DNA from: Acidimicrobiales bacterium
GTDB taxonomy: Bacteria; Actinomycetota; Acidimicrobiia; Acidimicrobiales; SZUA-35
DNA length: 64,000 nt
Assembly (NCBI GenBank): GCA_020629155.1
Contig: JAHDDW010000002.1
Span: 186,001 to 250,000 of the forward strand
Direction of reading: 5' to 3'
Shown: positions 28,234 to 37,213 of the stretch, one piece after another
How positions within the stretch are numbered: the first letter of the stretch is position 1
Layout of the letters: each line of letters starts with the position of its first letter
Program-made: the position numbers and the translations under genes
Notes under the pieces: model-generated
Database searches by the model: none
What the model was told of the DNA's origin: nothing
The model's input: the letters and a program-made list of their open reading frames with translations, nothing else

Positions 28234-28829
28234 TGACCGCTATTGATCAAGTAATGGTCCGCAAAGTCGGCGGATGGAACATGGTAAGTGTTGCTTGGTG
28301 GATTGAACGAAGTGAGCAGGAGCGTCAATCTTTCATTGAACAAGATGCTGTACAGTTTTTTGCTACAGGTGTGCCTGTTTCAGTCGAGGCGGCTCAAGCT
28401 GCATTCGGGTTGGACTCTTCGCCTGTTGAAGCAGCCATCGAAACGCCAGAAATTAGGGCGCAAGAAATTGCTCCAGTTAAATCTGTGATGGTTGTTTACA
28501 AACGACAAGTTATTCCTGGTCCTATCTGGCTTGTTGAACGCTTCGATTCAACTTCTGGAGGGCACCCTTTAGAAGTAATTCGTGGACGCAACGAACCAGA
28601 CGCCTACAATCTTGATAGTGTGCGTGGTTCTGCATGTTTAAGTGCCGACCTGATGGCTGATTCGTTAGGTTTCGAGGAAGATCCTACGCAAATTTTTGAT
28701 CGTCAGGCGCTTGACTATTTCAGGTTGCATCATTTTGAAGAAAAACTTGGCCCTCGACCGTGGGAAGTGTCTTCAATGCAAATCAAAGAATGGCTACAAG
28801 AAAATCCACACCTTCAATTGGTTGATTAA
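28233..28829 (+). CDS. hypothetical protein coupled to amt
   Basis: 198 soluble residues, acidic, with no recognised family. The ATG overlaps the amt stop (TAATG), so the two are very probably translated together. No P-loop, HTH or membrane helix is visible. Two Trp-containing segments (WNMVSVAWW near the start and IWLVERFD in the middle) and a C-terminal region with HHFEEKLGPRPWE stand out. Because GlnK proteins normally occupy this position, a role in ammonium uptake or its control is possible but unproven. Confidence 0.65.
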   Translation: MTAIDQVMVRKVGGWNMVSVAWWIERSEQERQSFIEQDAVQFFATGVPVSVEAAQAAFGLDSSPVEAAIETPEIRAQEIAPVKSVMVVYKRQVIPGPIWLVERFDSTSGGHPLEVIRGRNEPDAYNLDSVRGSACLSADLMADSLGFEEDPTQIFDRQALDYFRLHHFEEKLGPRPWEVSSMQIKEWLQENPHLQLVD

Positions 28830-28969
28830 ACCTCTAAAAACTGTATTCCTCACCATAGCAAACATGAACCTTCTCCAAAAACCGCTATTACCTAAGGGTT
28901 GCGTCGGCAGTCAACCTACAAACCTAAGTACCTATTGTTTAATGGGGTTTCTTGGCCTAGCGTAGAATC

Positions 28970-29629
28970 ATGGTCCTCAAAGATCTTGAAGAGAAGCTTG
29001 AACGTTTTATAGAAGGCACGTCTGCTCGGGCGTTTAAATCCGATTTGCAGTCTGCCGAACTTGGTCGTCGGCTTATCAAAGAGCTTGAGATGACACGCAA
29101 GGTAGACCCCAACGGCAACGCGTTAGCGGCCAATAAATACATGCTGAGGGTTTCGTCGAAGGATCACAAGCAGATTACAGCCGCCGATGGCGAGCTTCAA
29201 AAAGAGCTCGCGACCATCATAAGAGAACATGTGAAAGACCAGGCGTTGCATCTGGTTGGTCCAGTCACGATTGAAATCAATGCAGACTCTTCATTAAAGG
29301 TTGGTTCAACGAGTGTTCATCCTTCCTATGACGAGAGAATCCCTGATGGTGATTCGCACTGTTGGCTTGAAACGCAAAGCGGTGTGCGCTATCAATTAGA
29401 AAATAAAGTAATGACAATAGGGCGTCTTTCTGAATGCGATATTGTGATAGATGACGTGAATGTTTCGCGGCGTCATGCCGAATTGCGCCCCAAAGGTGAC
29501 TCATTTGAGATAGTCGACTTAGGGTCAACAAATGGATGCACAATCAGCGGCCGCAAAACGCAGAGAACGAACCTTGTCGATGGTGATGAGATCGCGTTTG
29601 GCCCTGTGAAACTATGGTTTCATTACTAA
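28970..29629 (+). CDS. fhaA: FhaA: DUF3662 and FHA domain protein
   Basis: 219 residues. The N-terminal DUF3662 region (LEEKLERFIEG, then ELGRRLIKELE) is joined by a short linker to a C-terminal FHA domain with IGRLSECDI, NVSRRHAEL and DLGSTNG, the phosphothreonine-binding signature. Mycobacterial FhaA is more than twice as long because of a large disordered linker; here that linker is nearly absent. FhaA binds phosphorylated MviN and regulates wall synthesis. First gene of the wall cluster. Confidence 0.9.
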   Translation: MVLKDLEEKLERFIEGTSARAFKSDLQSAELGRRLIKELEMTRKVDPNGNALAANKYMLRVSSKDHKQITAADGELQKELATIIREHVKDQALHLVGPVTIEINADSSLKVGSTSVHPSYDERIPDGDSHCWLETQSGVRYQLENKVMTIGRLSECDIVIDDVNVSRRHAELRPKGDSFEIVDLGSTNGCTISGRKTQRTNLVDGDEIAFGPVKLWFHY

Positions 29630-29726
29630 ACAATCGTTTCTGTGCTGCACCTTACCGCACTGGGTGCTGCGGAAATACTGGGGCAATGTAGAATTGTTTA
29701 GACATCTCCTATAGAGTTATACGTCT

Positions 29727-30212
29727 GTGGACGATCCTGCGGTCATACTAAAATGGTTCTTTTTGGGCCTTATGTATATATTCTTCTTCAGTATTTTGCG
29801 TGCAACGTGGTCGGGTTCGACGACAAGAGTTGCTTTGCAAAAAGTAGAATCTCGCAAAAACAAAGGTGGCGTTCGTTCTGATCTTTTACCTGACCCGCCT
29901 GCTTCTGCTGCGCGTTCGGTGCCGCGACCTGATCGTCTTGTCGTGCTTGAACCGCAGGAGCTGGTCGGCACTGAATATATTTTGCGAGATGAGCTTTCAA
30001 TCGGTCGTTCATCTAGCTGTCATATCAGTCTTCAAGATGTTTTTATCTCACAACTGCATGCACGCGTTATGCTAGAGGCAGGAGATGTGATCGTGGAAGA
30101 CTTAGGTTCTACTAATGGTACATATGTCAATCGAGAACGCTTACAAGGATCTGTGAAGATCGGAGCGGGAGACCGCGTCCAAGTTGGCGGTATCGTGATG
30201 GAGCTTCGTTGA
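29727..30212 (+). CDS. fhaB: FhaB/FipA: membrane-anchored FHA protein
   Basis: 161 residues with one N-terminal membrane helix (WFFLGLMYIFFFSIL, about 8-25), a basic linker and a C-terminal FHA domain (IGRSSSCHI, ISQLHARV, DLGSTNGTYVN). In Mycobacterium the orthologue (FipA) links PknB phosphorylation to septal growth. A GTG start is used. The stop overlaps the pstP start (TGATG). Confidence 0.9.
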   Translation: MDDPAVILKWFFLGLMYIFFFSILRATWSGSTTRVALQKVESRKNKGGVRSDLLPDPPASAARSVPRPDRLVVLEPQELVGTEYILRDELSIGRSSSCHISLQDVFISQLHARVMLEAGDVIVEDLGSTNGTYVNRERLQGSVKIGAGDRVQVGGIVMELR

Positions 30213-31537
30213 TGCGTTTACAAGGATATGTAGTCACAGATGTTGGTAATGCCAGAGAGGCAAATCAAGACAGCGGTTTCGCTGGCGAGCGTGTGATTAT
30301 TGTTGCTGACGGCATGGGTGGTCATCTCGGCGGCGACGTGGCTTCTTCTTTAGTTGTCTCAAAGTTTAAAGACATCGAAGAAACTGTGACGCCGCAAGAA
30401 TTTGTTGATATAGCTGTTGAAGCTAATAAGGCTGTGCATAGCGCGTCGATGGAAGACGAGCTTGCTGGCATGGGAACAACACTAGTGGCGATGACACTTC
30501 ACGATGATGCGACTGTTTCGGTGGTCAATATCGGTGATAGCAGAGCGTATTGGTTGCGAGGCAACTATCTTGCGCAGGTCACAAACGATCACAGTTTCGT
30601 GCAAGAACTAATCGACTGCAACCAGATCACCCCTGAAGAAGCGCTGGTGCATCCAAAAAGAAATATTTTGACACGAGCTGTTGGCATAGGCCCCGACGTC
30701 GAAGTCGATCGTTTCCCTTTAAGCGTCGAACCTGGCGACAGATTTTTGTTGTGCAGCGACGGTCTATTTAACGAGATTTCCGAAACAGAGATAGCTCGTC
30801 TGCTTGTTGAAACAAAAGATCCGCAAGAAGCCGCTCAAGTATTAGTTGATGCTGTACTAGAGACAGAAGCACGCGATAACGTGACAGCTGCCGTCATCGA
30901 TGTTATCGCAACCGATGACGACGATGAGATTTCTATAGAAGAGATCCCTACAGAAGATGTTGTTTTTAACGATGAAGAACTAGCTGCGCTGGAAAGCAAT
31001 GATCCGTATCCGCCGAGCATTCTAGATGAAAACGATGCAGCTGATGAAAGCAGCGAAGACGAACAAGTTGAGACAGAGCCAACCGAAGAGTCGCCTGCCC
31101 TCGCTGAGGCGAAACCAGTTGCCGTCGCTGAATCATCTGAGATTACAGCGCCAGAAGTTGAAGAAATCACCGACGTTGAAGAAAAAGCTGGCAAGACAAA
31201 AGATGGAAAGAAGAAATTTCTTGGGCTCTTCACGCTTGCGCTTTTGTTGTTTGCTATTACCTCGTCGTTGTATCTAGGCGCTAGCTGGTATAACAATCAA
31301 ACATGGTTTATCGGTCAAAAAGGTGACACTGTCGCTGTGTTTAACGGCAAAAAAGACGGGTTCTTATGGCTGAAGGCAAAAGAGAAAAAACTTTTTCCTA
31401 ATTTGAAAGTTTCTGATTTAACTGAAGACTCAGCGAAATTTGTTGCTGAGCAAAAGTCGTTCCCTTCATTCGAGAAGGCAGATAGTTTCGCTCAGAACTT
31501 GCAGGTTCGTGTGGACGATTTAGATAGCGATGAATAG
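30212..31537 (+). CDS. pstP: PstP: PP2C-type Ser/Thr phosphatase
   Basis: 441 residues from the ATG at 30212. The PP2C catalytic motifs are in order: VTDVGNAREANQD, VADGMGGHLGG, GDSRAYWL, CSDGLFNE and DNVTAAVIDV, with the metal-binding Asp residues. A long acidic linker (about 240-330) leads to one membrane helix (LFTLALLLFAITSSLYLG) and an extracellular tail. It reverses PknB phosphorylation. Start and stop nearly abut fhaB and rodA, so it is part of one operon. Confidence 0.95.
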   Translation: MRLQGYVVTDVGNAREANQDSGFAGERVIIVADGMGGHLGGDVASSLVVSKFKDIEETVTPQEFVDIAVEANKAVHSASMEDELAGMGTTLVAMTLHDDATVSVVNIGDSRAYWLRGNYLAQVTNDHSFVQELIDCNQITPEEALVHPKRNILTRAVGIGPDVEVDRFPLSVEPGDRFLLCSDGLFNEISETEIARLLVETKDPQEAAQVLVDAVLETEARDNVTAAVIDVIATDDDDEISIEEIPTEDVVFNDEELAALESNDPYPPSILDENDAADESSEDEQVETEPTEESPALAEAKPVAVAESSEITAPEVEEITDVEEKAGKTKDGKKKFLGLFTLALLLFAITSSLYLGASWYNNQTWFIGQKGDTVAVFNGKKDGFLWLKAKEKKLFPNLKVSDLTEDSAKFVAEQKSFPSFEKADSFAQNLQVRVDDLDSDE

Positions 31538-31539
31538 CT

Positions 31540-32877
31540 ATGAAGGCCCGCAGTTTAGAGCTTAGGCTTCTTTTTATCGTCGCACTAGTAACAGCCACGG
31601 GCTATGGTCTAGTGGCTTTAGGCATTACTTCCACCGCGCCAGATAATACGATTGCATTCCTTATTGTTGTGTTGGGCCTACTGTTGGCAGCTCACTTTGG
31701 CATTCGATTACTTGCTCCTTTTGCTGATGGAACAATCTTTCCAATCGTGGGGTTATTAAACGCGTTGGGTTATGTGATGATCGCCCGCATAAAACCAGAT
31801 CTAGCAGCAAATCAAGCAGCGTGGACATTTATAGGCATGGGTGTTTTTTGTCTTACGTTGGTTTTTATAAAAGATATCCAGTGGCTTGAAAGCTACAAGT
31901 ATTTGTTAGCAATTGCTGGTGTTTTCCTTCTTCTTACTCCATTGATTCCAGGTTTAGGTGTAACCATTAATGGCGCTAGAATTTGGCTGCGTGTTGGTAG
32001 TTTCTCTATTCAACCAGGCGAGTTCGCTAAGGTTGTTTTTGCTGCGTTTCTTGCCGGGTATCTGATCGATAAACGTGAACTTCTACAACTCGATCACCAC
32101 AAGATAGGGCCGATCCATCTTCCGCCGTTTAAATATTTAGCGCCACTGATTTTTGCTTGGGGCGTTGCTTTGGTAGTTATGGTTTTGCAGCGAGATTTAG
32201 GCTCTTCCTTGCTATTTTTTACGCTGTTTTTGGTGATGATTTATGTTGCGACAAGTCGGTTGCTGTTCGTCGTTTTAGGTCTATCAGTTTTTTCAGCGGC
32301 TGCATATGGATCTTGGGCAAGGTTTTCTCACGTGCAAAGCAGAGTGACAAATTGGCTTGACCCCTTTGCTGATCCTAAAGATGGAGGATTCCAAATCCTC
32401 GAAGCGCAGTTTGCAGCCGCTGACGGTGGTTTGTTCGGCACAGGCATTGGGCAGGGTTCTCCTCATAAGATCCCGTACTCTGAATCTGACATGATATTTG
32501 CAGCCATTGCTGAAGAGCTTGGCTTGCTTGGAGCCACAGCCGTTTTGACACTGTTTTTGTTGTTTGTTGCATCAGGCCTTCGGATTGCCTTAAGCGCCGC
32601 TTCAGGTTTTGAGACACTTTTTGCGCTGGGTCTCACTTTTCTGCTTGGGTTCCAGGCGTTTGTTATTATTGGCGGCGTGTTACGTGTGTTGCCTCTGACT
32701 GGTGTAACGCTGCCGTTTGTTTCGTATGGCGGGTCTTCGCTTGTAGCTAACTATATTATTTTAGCTATTTTGGTGAAGATCTCTCACAATAGTGTGCAGC
32801 AAACCGTTAAAGGGTGGGATGAAAGCCCTGGTTTGTCTGAGGCTGAAAAGGTGCGCTGGAAAGAAGTAAAGGTATGA
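31540..32877 (+). CDS. rodA: RodA/FtsW-family SEDS glycosyltransferase
   Basis: 445 residues with about ten membrane helices. SEDS signatures include LRVGSFSIQPGEFAK and the C-terminal GVTLPFVSYGGSS. SEDS proteins polymerise lipid II into glycan strands and pair with a class B penicillin-binding protein, here the overlapping pbpA. Position in the fha-pstP-pbpA-pknB operon supports RodA over the division-specific FtsW. Confidence 0.94.
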   Translation: MKARSLELRLLFIVALVTATGYGLVALGITSTAPDNTIAFLIVVLGLLLAAHFGIRLLAPFADGTIFPIVGLLNALGYVMIARIKPDLAANQAAWTFIGMGVFCLTLVFIKDIQWLESYKYLLAIAGVFLLLTPLIPGLGVTINGARIWLRVGSFSIQPGEFAKVVFAAFLAGYLIDKRELLQLDHHKIGPIHLPPFKYLAPLIFAWGVALVVMVLQRDLGSSLLFFTLFLVMIYVATSRLLFVVLGLSVFSAAAYGSWARFSHVQSRVTNWLDPFADPKDGGFQILEAQFAAADGGLFGTGIGQGSPHKIPYSESDMIFAAIAEELGLLGATAVLTLFLLFVASGLRIALSAASGFETLFALGLTFLLGFQAFVIIGGVLRVLPLTGVTLPFVSYGGSSLVANYIILAILVKISHNSVQQTVKGWDESPGLSEAEKVRWKEVKV

Positions 32878-34394
32878 GAAAACCGCTTCGTCATGTCACG
32901 CTGGTCCTTCTCGGTTGTTTTCTTGTGCTGTTTGTGCAGCTTAATCGTGTGCAGGTTTTTGATGCGCAAGCGTTGGAGGACTTTCCTGGTAATACTCGAA
33001 AAATTCAGCGTCTTTTTAACCAGAATCGTGGCTCTATTTTCACCGCTGATGGGGTTGTTGTTGCCGAGTCGCAAGCGACGACGCCTGGGTCAGATTTTAA
33101 ATGGCGCCGCCGCTACCCTCAAGGCGAGCTGTACGCCCATAGCGTTGGCTACATTTCGTTGACGCAAGGGGCCAGTGGGGTCGAAGAGGCCTATAGCGAT
33201 AAACTCGTCGGCGCAGAAGCGATAACCCAAATCAAAGGGTTGTTCGACTCTCTCGAAGGCGGCAACAAAACTGAAGATGTTATCTTAACGTTGGACCATA
33301 ACGTGCAGGTAGTGGCGAAAGAAGCGCTTGGCAACCGCAATGGTTCTGTCGTGGCAATAGACCCTAAAACAGGCGACATTAAGGCGCTGTGGAGTTTCCC
33401 TTCGTACAATCCTGACCCGTTGGCAAGCCTTAACAGTTCAGAAGTGCAAGATGCGTTAGAACGTATAAACAACGGAAACGAGCGCCCGAACTGCAGCGAG
33501 ACGTCGTTATGCGCTAAAGCATACGAGGAGCGTTACTTTCCTGGGTCGACGTTTAAAGTGGTTACAGCTGCAACTGGCCTTGACGAAGATGCAGTTGATC
33601 TTGACAGATATAGATTTCCTGACGAGACCAGGTATGTTCCTCCACCAAGTAGCGTAGGCATTCCCAATTTTGGAAACGGCGTGTGTGGCGGCACCTTAAA
33701 AGAAATGATCACACGGTCATGCAATGCTGGTTTTGGTCGCCTTGCCGTTGAACTTCTAGGTCCAGAAAAAATGGTTGCTGGTGCTGAAAGATTTGGTTTT
33801 AATAAAGAGATCCCGTTTGATTTAGATCCTGTAGCAACAAGCAATTTCCCTGTTGATTATGGCGAACAATTTCGTAAACCAACTGATGAGATCCCAGCAG
33901 GCATCTACGATAATTCGCCTCGTTTAGGGCGTGCAGCTATCGGCCAAGATGATGTGCAGGCCTCGCCTTTGCATATGGCTATGGTCGCGGCTGCTATTGC
34001 AGACGATGGCAAGATGAAAAGGCCTAACATTGTAGCTAAAACGGTTGATTCAGAAGTCGAGCCAGATTTTTCTGATATTCGAGGCAAAGAACAACAATGG
34101 CTAGAGGCAACAGAGAGAGGCTCCGCAAGAGATATTCGCGAGGCGATGCGTGCCGTTGTTTCTTCTGGCACGGCGACCAATCTGCAGATGCCAGGTCTTG
34201 ATGTTGGCGCCAAAACAGGAACAGCGCAGATAGGGTCGACTGGTTCTTCACATGCGTGGGTTATTGCTTTTGCTGGGCCTCAAGACGAAGACCCAGAACT
34301 TGCCGTTGCAGTTATTGTTGAAAGCCAGCAGGAAACAGGCGGGGCAGCTGCCGCTCCGATAGCAAAGCAAGTTTTTGAAGAGTTTTTCCGATGA
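32874..34394 (+). CDS. pbpA: class B penicillin-binding protein PbpA
   Basis: 506 residues. One N-terminal membrane helix precedes a dimerisation domain and a transpeptidase domain. The three active-site motifs are present: STFK (in FPGSTFKVV), SCN (in TRSCNAGF) and KTG (in AKTGTAQ). The protein cross-links peptidoglycan outside the cell. Its ATG overlaps the rodA stop (ATGA), so the SEDS-PBP pair is made together. Confidence 0.95.
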   Translation: MRKPLRHVTLVLLGCFLVLFVQLNRVQVFDAQALEDFPGNTRKIQRLFNQNRGSIFTADGVVVAESQATTPGSDFKWRRRYPQGELYAHSVGYISLTQGASGVEEAYSDKLVGAEAITQIKGLFDSLEGGNKTEDVILTLDHNVQVVAKEALGNRNGSVVAIDPKTGDIKALWSFPSYNPDPLASLNSSEVQDALERINNGNERPNCSETSLCAKAYEERYFPGSTFKVVTAATGLDEDAVDLDRYRFPDETRYVPPPSSVGIPNFGNGVCGGTLKEMITRSCNAGFGRLAVELLGPEKMVAGAERFGFNKEIPFDLDPVATSNFPVDYGEQFRKPTDEIPAGIYDNSPRLGRAAIGQDDVQASPLHMAMVAAAIADDGKMKRPNIVAKTVDSEVEPDFSDIRGKEQQWLEATERGSARDIREAMRAVVSSGTATNLQMPGLDVGAKTGTAQIGSTGSSHAWVIAFAGPQDEDPELAVAVIVESQQETGGAAAAPIAKQVFEEFFR

Positions 34395-34453
34395 CATTAC
34401 TTTTCATTAGAAATGTGCCGATCTTGACCAAATATCACTAGGATAAAAACGTT

Positions 34454-36538
34454 GTGACTAACGCTTCGCAAGCGCGACCGATACTTAACGGAAGATATGA
34501 ACTGCACCGCCGCATAGCTCGTGGTGGTATGGCCGATGTGTTTTTGGCGAAAGATCAACTGCTTGATCGACCTGTTGCCGTTAAAGTTCTTTTTGCTCAA
34601 TATGCAGCTGAACCAACCTTTGTGGCTCGTTTCCGTCGTGAAGCGCAAGCGGCAGCCAAGCTAAACCATCCGAGTATTGTTGCGGTGTATGACTGGGGTC
34701 AACACGAAGATACCTATTTCATCGTCATGGAATACATTGAAGGTCGCACACTTGCTGAGTTTATTTCTTCTGAGGGCCATTTAGAGCCGCTTAAGGCCGC
34801 GAGTATCGCTGCCGAGGTGGCTGGGGCGCTTGGGTTCGCTCATCGCAACGGCACCGTCCACAGAGACGTCAAACCAGGCAATATTATGATCACTCGTGAT
34901 GGTCAGGTGAAAGTCGCCGACTTTGGTATCGCCCGTGCTTTTGGCGGCGGCGAAGACGAGTTGACACAAACTGGTTCTGTTATGGGAACCGCAAGCTATT
35001 TTTCTCCAGAGCAGGCGCAAGGCAAGAATGTTGATCCTCGTAGCGATTTGTACGCACTTGGCGTTGTTTTGTTTGAGATGGTCGCTGGGTCCACACCTTT
35101 CAGCGGTGATTCACCGGTAGCTATTGCTTATAAGCATGTGCAAGAGCCTGCTCCGCTTGTGACAGCTCGCAATGCTTCTGTGCCACAGCCGCTTTCATCG
35201 ATTATTTATCAGCTGATGCAAAAAGACCCTCGTTCGCGTTATCCAGCTGCCGAAGACGTTCGAGTTGACTTGAAACGTTTTGTTGAAGGCAAAGCACTGA
35301 TTGGCGTAAAGAATGCTTCAGCGCCTGCTTCTACAAATGGAACTGAAGCAACACAGGTGCAGGCCTCAGCACCAGCGACGCAAGCTATGCCAGTTGCTGG
35401 AATGGACACTGGTTCGACACGTGCGGTTATAGATACTACTCGCGCTGTGCCAGCCACCGTCGCAGTGAAGCAAGACGAAGCTGTTGAAGAATATTACGAG
35501 CCGCCTAGCCGCACTGGCGCGTTTATTGTAATGCTTGGGTTTTTGTTACTTCTACTCGTCGGTTTAGTATTCCTTATCGTGCAAGCGTTTAATGATGATG
35601 CTGGGTCTGGTGGCGAAACTGATGAAGGTATTAAAGTCGAAAATGTGGTTGGAGATTCACAAAATGAAGCGACTCAAACATTAGAGGCGCTAGGGTTCAC
35701 AGTTGAACCTCAAGCCGAGTTTAAAGAGGGTGTAACGCCAGGAGAGGTTTTTGGGCAGGATCCAGAGGCAGAAACACTTCTTAAAGAAGGTGGCACCGTC
35801 ACTATTTTAGTTAGCAAGGCTGCTGACGCTGTTCAAGTACCGCAGCTAGTCGGATCCTCTCAAGAGAAAGCCACCGATGATTTGGCGGCCCTAGGTTTAG
35901 TAGCCAAACCAGAAGAAGTCGCAAGTGACACGGTCGAGGCTGGAAAAGTTGTTGCTTCATCACCAGCTGCAGGCAGCGACGCTAACCCAGGCAGCGACGT
36001 AACTATTCAGATTTCGACAGGGCCTTCCAACTTGGCCGTTCCTGACGTTACTAACAAATCTCAAACTGATGCGGTTGGAGAATTGACAGGAGCTGGGTTT
36101 GCTACAGAAATTATCACCACCCCTGACGATACTATTGCCGAGGGTAACGTTGTACGTACAGTGCCAGCTGCAGGCGAATCAGTGCCAATCGGCGGGCAGA
36201 TAGCCGTGTACGTTTCAGAAGGCAAATCTAATGTTACTGTCCCTAATGTTAAATCTAGAAAAGTTGAGACAGCTGTTGAATTGCTTGTCAATCAAGGGTT
36301 TACTGTCGAGCAGGTCACCGAAGAACTCGAACCAGGCGATTTGAATATTGGTAAAGTGACTGACCAGTCGCCGCAACCTGGCCGAGTAGCGGACTTGCCG
36401 TTTGTGGTAACAATTAAAGTTGGTGTGCTCAAAGGAACAACAACGACTGTTGATGATACTTCGACAACGGTTGACAGCTCAACCACGACAGCAGATGACA
36501 ACGCTACGACGACTGTAGCAGAACCTGGTTCGCCTTAA
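34454..36538 (+). CDS. pknB: PknB: PASTA-domain Ser/Thr kinase
   Basis: 694 residues from a GTG start. Kinase domain at about 10-275: glycine-rich IARGGMADVF, VAVKVL, HRDVKPGNIM, DFGIARAF and a Thr-rich activation loop (TQTGSVMGTASY). A membrane helix lies at about 355-380. Four PASTA repeats follow (about 393-455, 458-520, 522-585, 587-652), which bind lipid II or muropeptides, then a Thr-rich tail. This single kinase probably serves the whole cluster, since the pknA gene found between pbpA and pknB in mycobacteria is missing. The stop overlaps the convergent trpG-like gene by four bases. Confidence 0.96.
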   Translation: MTNASQARPILNGRYELHRRIARGGMADVFLAKDQLLDRPVAVKVLFAQYAAEPTFVARFRREAQAAAKLNHPSIVAVYDWGQHEDTYFIVMEYIEGRTLAEFISSEGHLEPLKAASIAAEVAGALGFAHRNGTVHRDVKPGNIMITRDGQVKVADFGIARAFGGGEDELTQTGSVMGTASYFSPEQAQGKNVDPRSDLYALGVVLFEMVAGSTPFSGDSPVAIAYKHVQEPAPLVTARNASVPQPLSSIIYQLMQKDPRSRYPAAEDVRVDLKRFVEGKALIGVKNASAPASTNGTEATQVQASAPATQAMPVAGMDTGSTRAVIDTTRAVPATVAVKQDEAVEEYYEPPSRTGAFIVMLGFLLLLLVGLVFLIVQAFNDDAGSGGETDEGIKVENVVGDSQNEATQTLEALGFTVEPQAEFKEGVTPGEVFGQDPEAETLLKEGGTVTILVSKAADAVQVPQLVGSSQEKATDDLAALGLVAKPEEVASDTVEAGKVVASSPAAGSDANPGSDVTIQISTGPSNLAVPDVTNKSQTDAVGELTGAGFATEIITTPDDTIAEGNVVRTVPAAGESVPIGGQIAVYVSEGKSNVTVPNVKSRKVETAVELLVNQGFTVEQVTEELEPGDLNIGKVTDQSPQPGRVADLPFVVTIKVGVLKGTTTTVDDTSTTVDSSTTTADDNATTTVAEPGSP

Positions 36539-37113
36539 AGTTTGTCTAGAAATTTTTGAATCATATGTTTGCCGCCGTTGGTGAGTACTGATTCAGGGTG
36601 AAACTGAACCCCTTCAACGTCAAGTTCTTTGTGGCGAAGCCCCATAATGAGGCCGTCTTTTGTCTCGGCGGTAATCTCTAGCTCGTCTGGGAGTGTGTTT
36701 CGCTCGACGAGCAGCGAATGATATCGGGTTGCTTCTACTGGAGTCGGCAAGTCTGTAAACACACCGCTATTAGTGTGGTTGATATGTGAAGTTTTCCCGT
36801 GCATGAGTTGCGGTGCTCGGATGACAGAACCGCCATATAGTTCGCCGATGCATTGATGTCCAAGACATACTCCAAAAATGGGGAAAACGCCGGCAAAAGT
36901 TTTGATTGCATCTAGTGAAATGCCTGCATCTTTGGGTTCGCCAGGTCCAGGAGAGATAAGCAACCCGTCGGGTTTGTCAGCTTGGATCTCTTCTATTGTT
37001 ATCTGATCATTGCGGACAACAATAGGTTCAGCGCCAAGCTCACCAATGTATTGCGCCAGAATATAGACAAACGAGTCATAATTGTCGATTATCAGAACTT
37101 TTTTTTTGCTCAC
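36535..37113 (-). CDS. trpG: glutamine amidotransferase, anthranilate/aminodeoxychorismate synthase component II
   Basis: 192 residues of the class I glutamine amidotransferase family. The catalytic triad is visible: Cys in FGVCLGHQCIGE, and His with Glu in QFHPESVLT. The opening IDNYDSFVY is standard for TrpG/PabA. It supplies ammonia for anthranilate or aminodeoxychorismate synthesis; which one cannot be told without the partner. Convergence with pknB matches the mycobacterial gene order. Confidence 0.93.
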   Translation of the reverse strand: MSKKKVLIIDNYDSFVYILAQYIGELGAEPIVVRNDQITIEEIQADKPDGLLISPGPGEPKDAGISLDAIKTFAGVFPIFGVCLGHQCIGELYGGSVIRAPQLMHGKTSHINHTNSGVFTDLPTPVEATRYHSLLVERNTLPDELEITAETKDGLIMGLRHKELDVEGVQFHPESVLTNGGKHMIQKFLDKL

Positions 37114-37213
37114 AGAGGTAAGCCTAGCTGAGTTTCTTGCTTTGAGATGCTATTATGCGTCTGTAACGCAGGTAAATCAAATTTTATGGATATTTTGTTA
37201 GGAGATAATTTCG

